Made by a program: the position numbers and the translations under genes
Shown: piece by piece, positions 54,370 through 64,000 of the stretch
How the letters are laid out: each line of letters starts with the position of its first letter
How positions within the stretch are numbered: position 1 is the stretch's first letter
Notes under the pieces: model-generated
Told to the model about the DNA's origin: nothing
Databases searched by the model: none
The model's input: the letters and a program-made list of their open reading frames with translations, nothing else
NCBI GenBank assembly: GCA_037975125.1
Contig: CM075853.1
Span: forward strand, 71,464,109-71,528,108
Length of the DNA: 64,000 nucleotides
DNA from: Latrodectus hesperus
Lineage: Eukaryota > Arthropoda > Arachnida > Araneae > Theridiidae
Direction: 5' to 3'

Positions 54370-55170
54370 TCAAGGTTAATATCTCACACGAAAATGGCAT
54401 GGGCACATTGTTGCTTCGATAACTATTGTTATGCCACAAGTAAGAAGAAAAATGATTACCAGTTCTTTTCTGGACTTAATACTGAATGACAGACATCAAA
54501 TTCTAACCAATCGGCATTAAGGTTTATTGTTTTGCCCTATTGTTGCAAGTGTCAGTTAAAATCCGACCATTATTTATTTTATATTAAATCGATGCATTCA
54601 AGATTATCATGGTGGTTATCAACGACACATTACCACTTATAATTGAAAAGATATGTTACCCTCTAAATTTAAAGGATCATACACCCCATCATCAGCATAG
54701 ACGGCCAACTCCGTGACCGAGTTTCCGGCTGCCCGTAATGCTATTTTATTGTCTAGAGAGCTTCTGATTTTATAATTAATAATAAATATGACGGCAAGAA
54801 TAGCGCGATAATGTGTTTTAAATAAATATTGATTTTGTTCATAGCATCATGAGATAAAGGCAAACATATATTAAAACATGGCGGAAAATGCATTTGTTAA
54901 AGTACATTTGACATTGTCATACTGTTCCTCACCTGAAATTATAGTTTGATGATTATTTTTGACGCTTACTCCACTTAGTAACCGTTGTAGTGTTAACGGT
55001 CAATGTACAATTGAATCTAGTAAAATGCAAGGCTCATACAGCTCCCTACAATACCAAGAGCATGCACGATTACATGTTGTTGGTATTGTAGGGAGCTTCA
55101 GTGACATCCATGTGTTGTTGCCTCGGACAGCATGTTCTCCATGTGTCTCACCCAAAAAGCATTTATAAAA
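54370..55170. other. Less AT-rich unidentified region
   Basis: This 800-base block has visibly higher GC and complexity than most of the window, notably 54690-54740 and 54959-55160. It contains the hairpin at 55040-55097. The 69-codon frame at 54959-55168 crosses the hairpin and has no known motif, so I do not call it coding. It could be an old mobile element, a non-coding RNA locus or a conserved non-coding element. Confidence 0.4.
55040..55097. ncRNA. Near-perfect 25-bp stem-loop, possible small-RNA precursor or foldback
   Basis: agctccctacaataccaa (55040-55057) pairs perfectly with ttggtattgtagggagct (55080-55097). After one G-G mismatch, six more pairs follow (55059-55064 with 55073-55078, one of them G-T), leaving an 8-base loop at 55065-55072. 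The stem is GC-richer than the background. Stem and loop size resemble a short pre-miRNA, but pairing outside the 25-bp stem is weak, so a foldback repeat is equally possible. I do not recognise either arm as a known microRNA. Confidence 0.35.
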
Positions 55171-55699
55171 AGCATTTTCAAATGATCAGGGCATTCGATT
55201 TTCCGACAGTATTGCTCATATTGTTTTCTAAAATCACCTGATATATATTACTAATAAAGGTACTCTAAATAAGTGTATAATCTTAAAAATATATTCCATT
55301 TGAATTAATTGTGCATAAAACTTATACTATTTTTATAAAACATTTAATGAATTTTTATAAGTCGGACGATTTTCTCAAATCTAATCCATCTTTTACGGAA
55401 AAATAATTTTATAAAATTCATATGTAAATTGTAGCAGTGAGAGGAAGTTAACGGCATAAAATTTCATATCATGAATTGTGTTATAGCAAAACGTTTTTTT
55501 TTTTTTCAAAATTAATTGCAATTTTAACTTTGAATAATTGAAAAAATAAATTAATGATAGTTAACTGTATAAATAACAGTAATAATGAAAAGTTATTGTT
55601 ATTCCAATAGTAAAAATATTTCATGAAAGCAGTTTGTATTTATATTTGAAAACTGTTGGAAAAGTTTTTAGTTTTAAGATAATTTCTCTATGAATAAAA
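55171..55699. other. AT-rich non-coding DNA, nothing recognised
   Basis: Contains a poly-T run at about 55495-55506. Confidence 0.6.
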
Positions 55700-55865
55700 T
55701 GAATCCTTTTGAGATTTAATTCTGAATGGAGGGCAATCATAATATGAAATAAACTTCTCTGGCCTTTGGCTAATGAGCTTGGTTTGTCAAAGAGTCATCA
55801 GTAACAACAACAAATATTTTCATTTTGACCCTCAAAACAAACTGCGCTTTTCTCTTTAACATATG
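55700..55865 (+). mobile_element. SINE tail, 5'-truncated
   Basis: gagcttggtttgtcaaagag (from about 55777), gtcatcagtaacaacaacaa and ccctcaaaacaaactg align in order with gagcttggcttgtccaagtg, gtcagaagttacaacagcac and cctcaaaacaaaatcag in the SINE at 29289-29360. The tRNA head is missing. tctgaatggagggcaatc (near 55721) has a partial echo, tctgaatggcggg, near 56032. Confidence 0.65.
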
Positions 55866-56711
55866 ACTAATTTCTATATTAACTTATCAAAGCAGCGCGG
55901 GTTGGAAAAATCAATACTAAGTATTTTTACTCATCATATTTTGTATATGTCCCTTTTATTTGAGGAAAAAGAATTCTTAATGTAAGCAACTGCAATTTGG
56001 TCAAATCTGATTCTGGAATAATAATTGGCTCTGAATGGCGGGAAACTGTAATATCCAGTATTTTAATTTATGAAATGACCAGCTACATTCGGCTTAAATT
56101 ACCTTGTGCTACTGAATCATAAAATATAATTTTCTTAGTTTGAAATGTTTCTTAAATGATAAATCTATAGTACACAGTTTAATGCTTATTCCTCACGCAA
56201 AAATAATTTTACTTCCGAAAGTTTTTTTTAAATTTATTACTCATTTAATTTCTTTTTTGATATTATAATTATGTGAGTAAATTATGAGTCCATTTATAAG
56301 AATAAGTGGTTCAAATATATAGTGCAAATTATAAAAGTTTTCAGTTTTCTTTTATCTTAAAACATAGCCACATTATATTTCTTATGCACTCAGATGTTTC
56401 AATGGATTTTGTTAAACATGATTTGTAACAAATATAACTTTCGTTACATGCTCAAATTTTTTAACAGAAGTTTTATATTGTTTATATTTCTGACATGCAT
56501 TTCTTATTTATATTTCTGGCTTAACAATGGGTTAGGCCAGAAATATAAATAGCAATTCTTGTATACATTACTTTTACATATCATGACTTAATTTGTGTAC
56601 ATAAAGTTTCGCTTTTATAACTACTTGTAACAGGTATTCAGCTACAGTTGAAAAATTAACAGGTTTGTATAATTTTGCTATTCCAAAAGCAATATTTTGC
56701 ACATGGAGACT
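55866..56711. other. AT-rich non-coding DNA, nothing firm
   Basis: A small inverted pair, tatttctggcttaac and gttaggccagaaata, lies at about 56510-56545. No gene seen. Confidence 0.55.
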
Positions 56712-56849
56712 AATTTGACCTTGATCAACAGTTTAAAGTAAACTCTACTTACATTCCTACCCATGTTGGGAATCCAACGTAATTTGACTTTGATCAACAG
56801 TTTAAAGTAAACTCTACTTACATTCCTACCCATGTTGGGAATCCAACGT
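56712..56849 (+). repeat. Perfect-looking 69-bp tandem duplication
   Basis: Units 56712-56780 and 56781-56849 both run from aatttgac to aatccaacgt. They differ by a single base (ccttg versus ctttg, ninth position). Such near identity means a very recent duplication, or an assembly artefact. Confidence 0.97.
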
Positions 56850-56869
56850 TAAACGTTAAATTGAGGACA

Positions 56870-56955
56870 GATAGCTAGCTACTTAGCTGTTAGTCAGGTA
56901 GTGTACCGGACTTCCAGACAATGATTCGTTAGATAGACTCACACTTTATGCTATT
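56870..56955 (+). mobile_element. Possible tRNA-like SINE head
   Basis: tagctgttagtcaggtagtg (from 56884) is A-box-like, and an eroded B-box candidate, gattcgttag, follows at about 56923. It lies just after the 69-bp duplication. Confidence 0.3.
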
Positions 56956-57001
56956 GTTGGGGGCTCAAAAAAATCCATTTAAAATAATAAACTCCACTTG
57001 A

Positions 57002-58690
<1,689 letters not shown>

Positions 58691-59119
58691 AATATTATCA
58701 GTAAACTGTCTCGAGTGTTATAGTTTATCATATAATAATTCTTACAAAATTTAATTACTAAAGATATTCAGATTTTGTGACTTTATGCATAAAAGAAAAT
58801 AGCATAGCTATATATAAAACTATTTTTCCTTTCCAATACATAATTTAGCAATTTCTTAGTATTTATTTTGTAGGACATATGAGACATTTTAGCTTTCGCT
58901 AAACATAGTATAAATATACAGAATATGATTTCTATAAGTATACTTTTGTTTATTACTTAATGTGTGTGAATATATTGAAATTCGGTTTTGAAATATCTTT
59001 TATATTATGATTCAGATAAATTTAATGTATTATAAATAGTAAATGAGCTTAAAAAATGTTTGTGCAATAATAAGCGAATATTATAATATCAATATCTTAT
59101 GTATATAGATAGATACACT
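58691..59119. other. AT-rich non-coding DNA, nothing recognised
   Basis: No supported feature. Confidence 0.6.
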
Positions 59120-59195
59120 AGAATCTAAAAAGCTAAAATTCTGAACTTCCGTTGAATAGTTAATTGATTTGAGTCCCATTTCCTGTTTGGGTATT
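59120..59195 (+). mobile_element. Degenerate tRNA-like SINE head
   Basis: A-box-like aagctaaaattctg (59130-59143) and a good B-box-like gatttgagtccc (59166-59177), with spacing like that of the other tRNA-like elements. No body seen. Confidence 0.45.
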
Positions 59196-60489
59196 TAGAA
59201 TTATTTGAAGCACATTTTTATACTATAGTTCAAGATCTAATTTACTCTTAAATTCAAAAAAATTTAATTTGTAGGGCAAACAAACCAAACTAATCTCAAG
59301 AAAATGAAAAATTAATCCAAAGTTCTTCTGCTTGGACTTTTCTCTCTCCACATAAACTCTGAGAAAGAGTTCTTTAAATATTAGAGAGTTACACATTATT
59401 TGAAAGTCACACATTATTCAAAGTAAAATGTTGAGGAAAATCTGTATAGCAGCTTTAAAGACATTAAAAAAAACCTTGGAATTTGAAAAAAAACTCATTT
59501 CTCAAACCTTAACTAAACTTCTAAAACAAATGTATATTATTCTAGTCTCATTGATAATCGAATATGGATACTGATACCAATAAAATATTGATAATATTAA
59601 TTGATATTGTTACATTACAGAATTGATTTGCAAAGGCTTTTAATAACATTTGCAACGATTGAGAATTCAAATCATGTCTTAAAAATTTCCGTAAACTGCA
59701 GAGCCTTAGGACAGCTATGTAACAAATACTTGTCATCAATAAGATAGTAACCTGTCACAATTTAATCATTGATAAATCATTCAAATATTCCTTAATTTGT
59801 ATAATTAAAATTTCATTGTAAACAAGAAGATATATTAATAGCAGCAAAATGTAATTTTCATTATAAAGCTGCACCAATTAGTGAAATATAAAGTATGTGC
59901 TAAGCGAAACTTTAAAAATAGAGAAAGTAGAGGATAACTGATTTCATTAAGAAAACAATAGCCTTAAAATTAGTTTCTCCATTAGTATTCTTTCTCATAT
60001 TTTGGTAGATTTTAAAGTTCAAATTCAGTGACGGATTGATGAATAACTTTTTCAAAAAAAACTTAAAACAGTAGATATTCAAACTGATAATTGATAAAAT
60101 GGTATTTAGTTCGTACATACATTATTCTATAAATAGATAAATTATTACATTTACGGAAAAAATATTGAAAACATTAATTTTCTCTCGTAGTTACATGTTG
60201 AGTTACAATAGTAAATTAATGTTTACAAATAACAATACAACAACTTAGAGGATAAAATATTAAGACCTTCATTAGATGATATGGCCCATTTCTTAGACAT
60301 TTGTAGAAATTCCTTATCATCAAAACAAAATCTTATTATAAATAATTGAGCACTCCTATTATCCATTATCCACAAAAAGCTTCTTAATTCAACAATAAAT
60401 ATAAAAATATATTATCTTAGTTCATTGATATAGAATTGATAAGACTTCAGACAGATCGACTAATAAGACCTTTACTCATAAAATCTGAG
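59196..60489. other. AT-rich non-coding DNA, nothing recognised
   Basis: The minus-strand frames at 59223-59414, 59548-59739 and 59912-60118 carry no family motif and are treated as chance. Confidence 0.5.
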
Positions 60490-60795
60490 TGATCATGGTT
60501 GTGACTGAATTGGGAATTGCATCATTCTGGTTATTGAAAGGTAGCGAGTTTAATACCCGATCTAGACGAAAATAAGTTGAGTTCCCTAATAGTTACTGAG
60601 TCATGATTGTAATGTCCTCGTAGTTGAATGATACTTCTGGGAATAACAAACCAAGTATGAAAGTCACTTACTTGGTTCTTGCTTCTAAATTACGATGACC
60701 CATCTATTTTCAGGCTGATGATGACACAAACACTAAAAGTCCCGTCGGATACGATGCTCTCATTTGTGTCTCTTGTAACACCGAAAGGTAAAATA
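60490..60795 (+). mobile_element. tRNA-derived SINE, moderately preserved
   Basis: A decayed A region (gatcatggttgtgactgaat, from 60491) is followed by a B-box-like gcgagtttaataccc (60544-60558). A body of about 230 bases, less AT-rich than the flanks, runs to about 60795 (includes gtcccgtcggatacgatgct, near 60738). Box spacing is long, which suggests an insertion or the wrong A-box choice. Confidence 0.5.
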
Positions 60796-60926
60796 ATAGA
60801 ATAATTCTAATGTAATTAATAATAATTCTAGGCATTAGGAATAAAATTAATTTAAAAGCATTTTGTACTTTTTGTGAAATTTATTATTTTGATGATTCAA
60901 GGGTTTATTCAGGTTCAATCTTATTA
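60796..60926. other. AT-rich spacer
   Basis: No feature; ends with the TA target duplication at 60925-60926. Confidence 0.6.
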
Positions 60927-61178
60927 CAGAAGAACTCAAATTATCCTAATCACAACTAGGATCGGAACGCATTCAGATAATCAAAAATTCAGTTAATTGG
61001 ATATTTTCAAAAAAGGTTCCATGAACAATTTTATATTGAAAATGAGATAAAAACTATATATTTTTAAAGAAAAATGACTTTAAATAAAAATTAAAGAAAA
61101 AGCAGGTATTTTACATGCTAGGGACTTATGTGTACTGTTCATTATTACTGTATTTATGTACAGTACTGTAAATGAAAG

Positions 61179-61620
61179 TCATTGCTTGTTGAATATATTG
61201 ATTAAAGTAAGCTTTTTCACTGCTTTCAACCGTTTTGGAGAAGCCAAGTCGTCCATCCACTTCACAATGAGAATTTGCATGCGATCCCACTTGAGCTGAC
61301 ACTTCATTCCATTCAAAGCAGTTTCAAAGCCGACAAAAGTGTCACTAGCTGATGGCCCTGTAAATTTATCAACTTGGACATTAAAATCATCTTTCAATTA
61401 GTTTACCATATTTTGCAATTTGAAATTCAGAGCCTGACTCATAGTCCATTTTTCTATATCTTCAGCACTAACTTCTGAACATCCATTTTTCTATATCTTC
61501 AGCACTAACTTCTGAACATCCATATTTCTATATCTTCAGCACTAACTTCTGAACATCCAGGAATTTTCAAAAGAATGTTTCTGAATTCCTCGACACATCA
61601 TTTTAATCTTCTTTTTCTCT
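61179..61620 (-). pseudogene. Tigger transposase C-terminal relic
   Basis: The minus-strand reading gives E-E-F-R-N-I-L-L-K-I-P-G-C-S-E-V-S-A-E-D-I-E (about 61520-61585). After the 37-base triplication comes EKWTMSQALNFKLQN and a stop. The same region then continues as the 72-codon frame 61179-61397 with G-P-S-A-S-D-T-F-V-G-F-E-T-A, later K-R-L-K-A-V-K-K-L-T-L-I-N-I-F-N-K-Q and a stop. The P-S-x-S-D-x-F pattern, the alpha-helical stretch and the basic K-K-x-x-L-I-x-x-F terminus are what I recall at the end of Tigger/pogo transposases. Dead: stops, frameshifting repeats and no catalytic core. Confidence 0.7.
61446..61556 (-). repeat. Three tandem 37-bp units inside the Tigger relic
   Basis: Units 61446-61482, 61483-61519 and 61520-61556 begin ccatttttctatatcttcag; the third differs by one base (ccatattt). 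They repeat the GCSEVSAEDIEKW coding segment. Because 37 is not a multiple of three, each extra copy shifts the frame. Confidence 0.97.
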
Positions 61621-61797
61621 CACCCTTCATTTTCTTAGGCTTTTTCCATTTTTTCATTTTTCCTCTCTTTTTTTCTCTAATTTATCCAAAATTCTGAAAG
61701 TGATTAGTATAATTAGTGATTCTGATAGACAGATCAATTTGTAAAAAGTTTTAAGATTTCGGATTATTCGAGTTCGGATAGTTAGATTTCTACTGTA

Positions 61798-63589
61798 TAA
61801 AATCCAAATGTTTATCATTTTAATTGTTTAATCTTATAACAATTTTTCTAACTGTTTTCCGTTTTAATGTTAAGTAAGTGAGTCATAATTAATGCAATCA
61901 TTTTGAAATTTGGTACATCTACGAGACAACAAATATATTTACTTTTAGTTTTGATGGTGTTTATATTAAATAAAGAAAATTATTTTGTCATGATTTTTTT
62001 CACACAAATAATATTTAAATTAATTTTTCAAATTAATTCCATTGAAATTTTGGAATATTTGATAGTATCTGAGTTTTTACAGTTGCAAAAATTATAATTA
62101 ATGGTAAGATTAGAAACTATTTTATTACAGAAAATCATTGATTTTAGTATGAAAATTGAAGAAGTATTAATTAAGATTCAATAATTTAAATATTAAAATT
62201 ATTGAATATATTAATTAATACCTCTTCAATAAAAATAATAAATAACATTATAAATTCTCTAGATTCAATAATTTCAATAGTTTTCTTTAAATAACAATTA
62301 AGAGATTAAATACTATACAAAATATGTAGAATTAAGAATTGATAAAAATTATGTTAACAAGTAAACATTTCATCGAAACTGTTGAGGAGTTACTATGCAT
62401 TAATATGCAAAAAATGACTGGTGGGCCAAAATCAATCATTACCAGAACATGTTTGCAAAAATTTTGTCCTTTTAACGTTTTTTGGAAGTTGAATGAATTC
62501 CTTAGAAAGGAGAACTTTTTCTATGGATGTGATTTTAATATATTTTTTCAAATCATTCTGTTTATATCTACAAAAAACCTTTTCAGCAAATGATTTGCAT
62601 TTAATCACTTTAATTTTTACATTTATATTTACATAAAAAAAGTTTTAAAGAAACAAATGTACAAATATACAACAACTGAAAATATAGATGTAGAAAAATT
62701 TGATTATTTTAAGATTTTGTTTAAAATATAAAAAATATTTTAAAATGTATATAACCTGAAATAACAATTTAAAAAATTTAATTTCTTTCTATTATTTAAA
62801 TGTATAAATTAACAAATAAGTATCATCAGAATATTCAGGAATGTAATGACTTCTTTTGTAATAAAAAAAGATTACTAAAAGACCATTTGAAATAAATTTA
62901 TTTAACTTATGCGCCATTTTCATCAAGATAAGGTCTTATTCAGAAATTCCAGACAAAAATATAATGTTACTCCGTTAAACTGTAACATTTTATTTCGTAA
63001 AATTAGCCGTTTTTTTTTTTAATTCTAAATTAAAATGTAAAATGTGAGAAAGAAAAATGTTTTTCAAGTGTGTTTTAAGTTATCATTTTTTTATCTTGCG
63101 AAAAAACTATGAAACAAATTTGACTGAAGTGAAAAGTATTTGTAAATAAAGAAACGTAACTAGTTTCCATGAGTTTTTTTTTATTCATTTAAAAAAAATA
63201 ACTTCAAGTTTAGTTTTTTGGAAAAAGGTTTGCTTCAAAAAGTAAATAGTAAGTCTTTACATGGTTAATTTAAACATATCAAAATAAATATCTATCTTAA
63301 TTTTGATATTTGTGCAAGCTCATTAATTTTTGTAATATAATGAAACTTATTTTTATCACTTGAAATTAGTTATCATTATATCATAAAAATATTCTCATTT
63401 TTGATAAATTAAATATCTGCCAATAGAGAAAAATCTACAGTAAATAAACATAATATTGATCTTGATGGACATTTTTTATATACCATTTTAAAATACATAT
63501 ACTTCTTCTTGTCATCTCATAATATTTTATCTATATTATATTCCATATTAAATGAAATCTTAATTTAAATTAAGATGATAATATGAGTA
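61798..63589. other. AT-rich non-coding DNA, nothing recognised
   Basis: The 84-codon plus frame at 62339-62593 has no recognisable motif or splice context. Nothing else stands out. Confidence 0.5.
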
Positions 63590-63599
63590 CATAATGCTG

Positions 63600-63860
63600 A
63601 CCGAATGCTGATTGGTTAGCATTTCTGACTCCTAAACTATTGGTCCTTGGTTCGAGTTCTGATGTTCACGTCTCTCCGTCGTTTTTCCTGACGTAATGAA
63701 TGAATGTGGCCCACCCTATAAACGGGTTGTTTGAGTAATAAAAGTGAGTGATGCTAATCGCCTACGTGAATTGACTCACTGGTGCCCACCTGATATCGAT
63801 AAATGAGTAGTAATTTTTCTTCTTGTTGTGGCTAAGGATTTGTCACCAAATGTCAGACAT
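63600..63860 (+). mobile_element. tRNA-derived SINE
   Basis: An A-box-like ttggttagcattt (63612-63624) and a consensus B box ggttcgagttc (63649-63659) are followed by a body less AT-rich than the flanks (for example ggcccaccctataaacgggt, 63709-63728) to about 63860. The body differs from that of the SINE at 28931, so it belongs to another subfamily. No functional tRNA fold is claimed. Confidence 0.7.
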
Positions 63861-64000
63861 TAGGAAAAAGTACACAAATATCATTTTGTTAATTTTTAAA
63901 AAACTTTGGTATATTACATAAAGCACATTTAATCAATAGGAACTAAATCATTGTAAAGAACTGTAAATCCAATGAGAGAGTTATACCAAGATGGTTTACT
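63861..64000. other. AT-rich non-coding DNA, nothing recognised
   Basis: No supported feature up to the window edge. Confidence 0.6.

Larger units (their letters stand above)
60927..61795 (-). mobile_element. Internally deleted pogo/Tigger DNA transposon
   Basis: Both ends are visible. cagaagaactcaaattatcc (60927-60946) and the complement of the right end, cagtagaaatctaactatcc (61776-61795), agree at 16 of 20 bases and are flanked by TA on each side (60925-60926, 61796-61797). TA target duplication and CAG-starting ends are features of the Tc1/mariner-pogo superfamily. The only protein remains are the C-terminal part of a transposase on the minus strand. At about 869 bases, the element has lost the helix-turn-helix region and the DDE core, so it could move only with help from a relative. 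Confidence 0.85.

Noticed and set aside
54959..55168. 69-codon frame over the hairpin
   Set aside because: No recognisable domain, and both arms of a hairpin would have to be coding. The structure is the more likely signal.
62339..62593. 84-codon plus-strand frame
   Set aside because: Residues rich in Phe, Ile, Lys and Asn, as expected from AT-rich DNA; no family motif or neighbours.

Overview
This 64 kb window looks like non-coding nuclear DNA from an animal. It is very AT-rich, every frame is broken by stops, and there is no operon-like gene packing. Long (TA)n microsatellites, degenerate tRNA-derived SINE-like elements and broken transposon pieces recur throughout. The best-preserved SINE has a head with good A and B boxes and a long unrelated body. 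A Jockey-type LINE tail and a pogo/Tigger relic are also present. Together they recall spider or other arachnid genomes. That assignment is from memory of repeat style and is an inference, not something proven here.

Layout. 1-9.2 kb: a tRNA-like element, two (TA)n arrays, a 128-bp-period duplication and a (TC)n tract. 9.2-17.3 kb: one long (TA)n array, then featureless AT-rich DNA. 17.3-28.9 kb: microsatellite-rich, with compound (TG)n(GAT)n(AT)n and five long (TA)n arrays, plus the first copy of a small dispersed repeat. 28.9-30.7 kb: the clearest SINE (+ strand) and a decayed LINE 3' end (- strand). 31-40 kb: tandem duplications, palindromes, two (TA)n arrays and two more copies of the dispersed repeat. 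40.6-41.0 kb: an open frame without an ATG that runs into a SINE. 47.46-47.65 kb: the only stretch that looks like a host coding exon; it is cysteine-rich and flanked by plausible splice sites. 52.5-52.8 kb: a possible piggyBac transposase tail. 54.4-57 kb: less AT-rich DNA with an almost perfect 25-bp hairpin, a SINE tail and a fresh 69-bp tandem duplication. 57-58.7 kb: two long (TA)n arrays. 60.5-61.8 kb: a SINE and an internally deleted Tigger element with both terminal inverted repeats and a TA target duplication. 63.6-63.9 kb: another tRNA-like SINE.

No complete protein-coding gene, rRNA, functional tRNA, CRISPR array or virus was found. The window is best read as intergenic or large-intron DNA. 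If the exon at 47.46 kb is real, much of the window could be intron of that gene. I did not find a convincing new multi-gene system. The observations most worth checking are the hairpin at 55.04 kb, the candidate exon at 47.46 kb, the Tigger derivative with its internal 37-bp triplication, and the dispersed repeat at 17.36, 33.96 and 37.8 kb.
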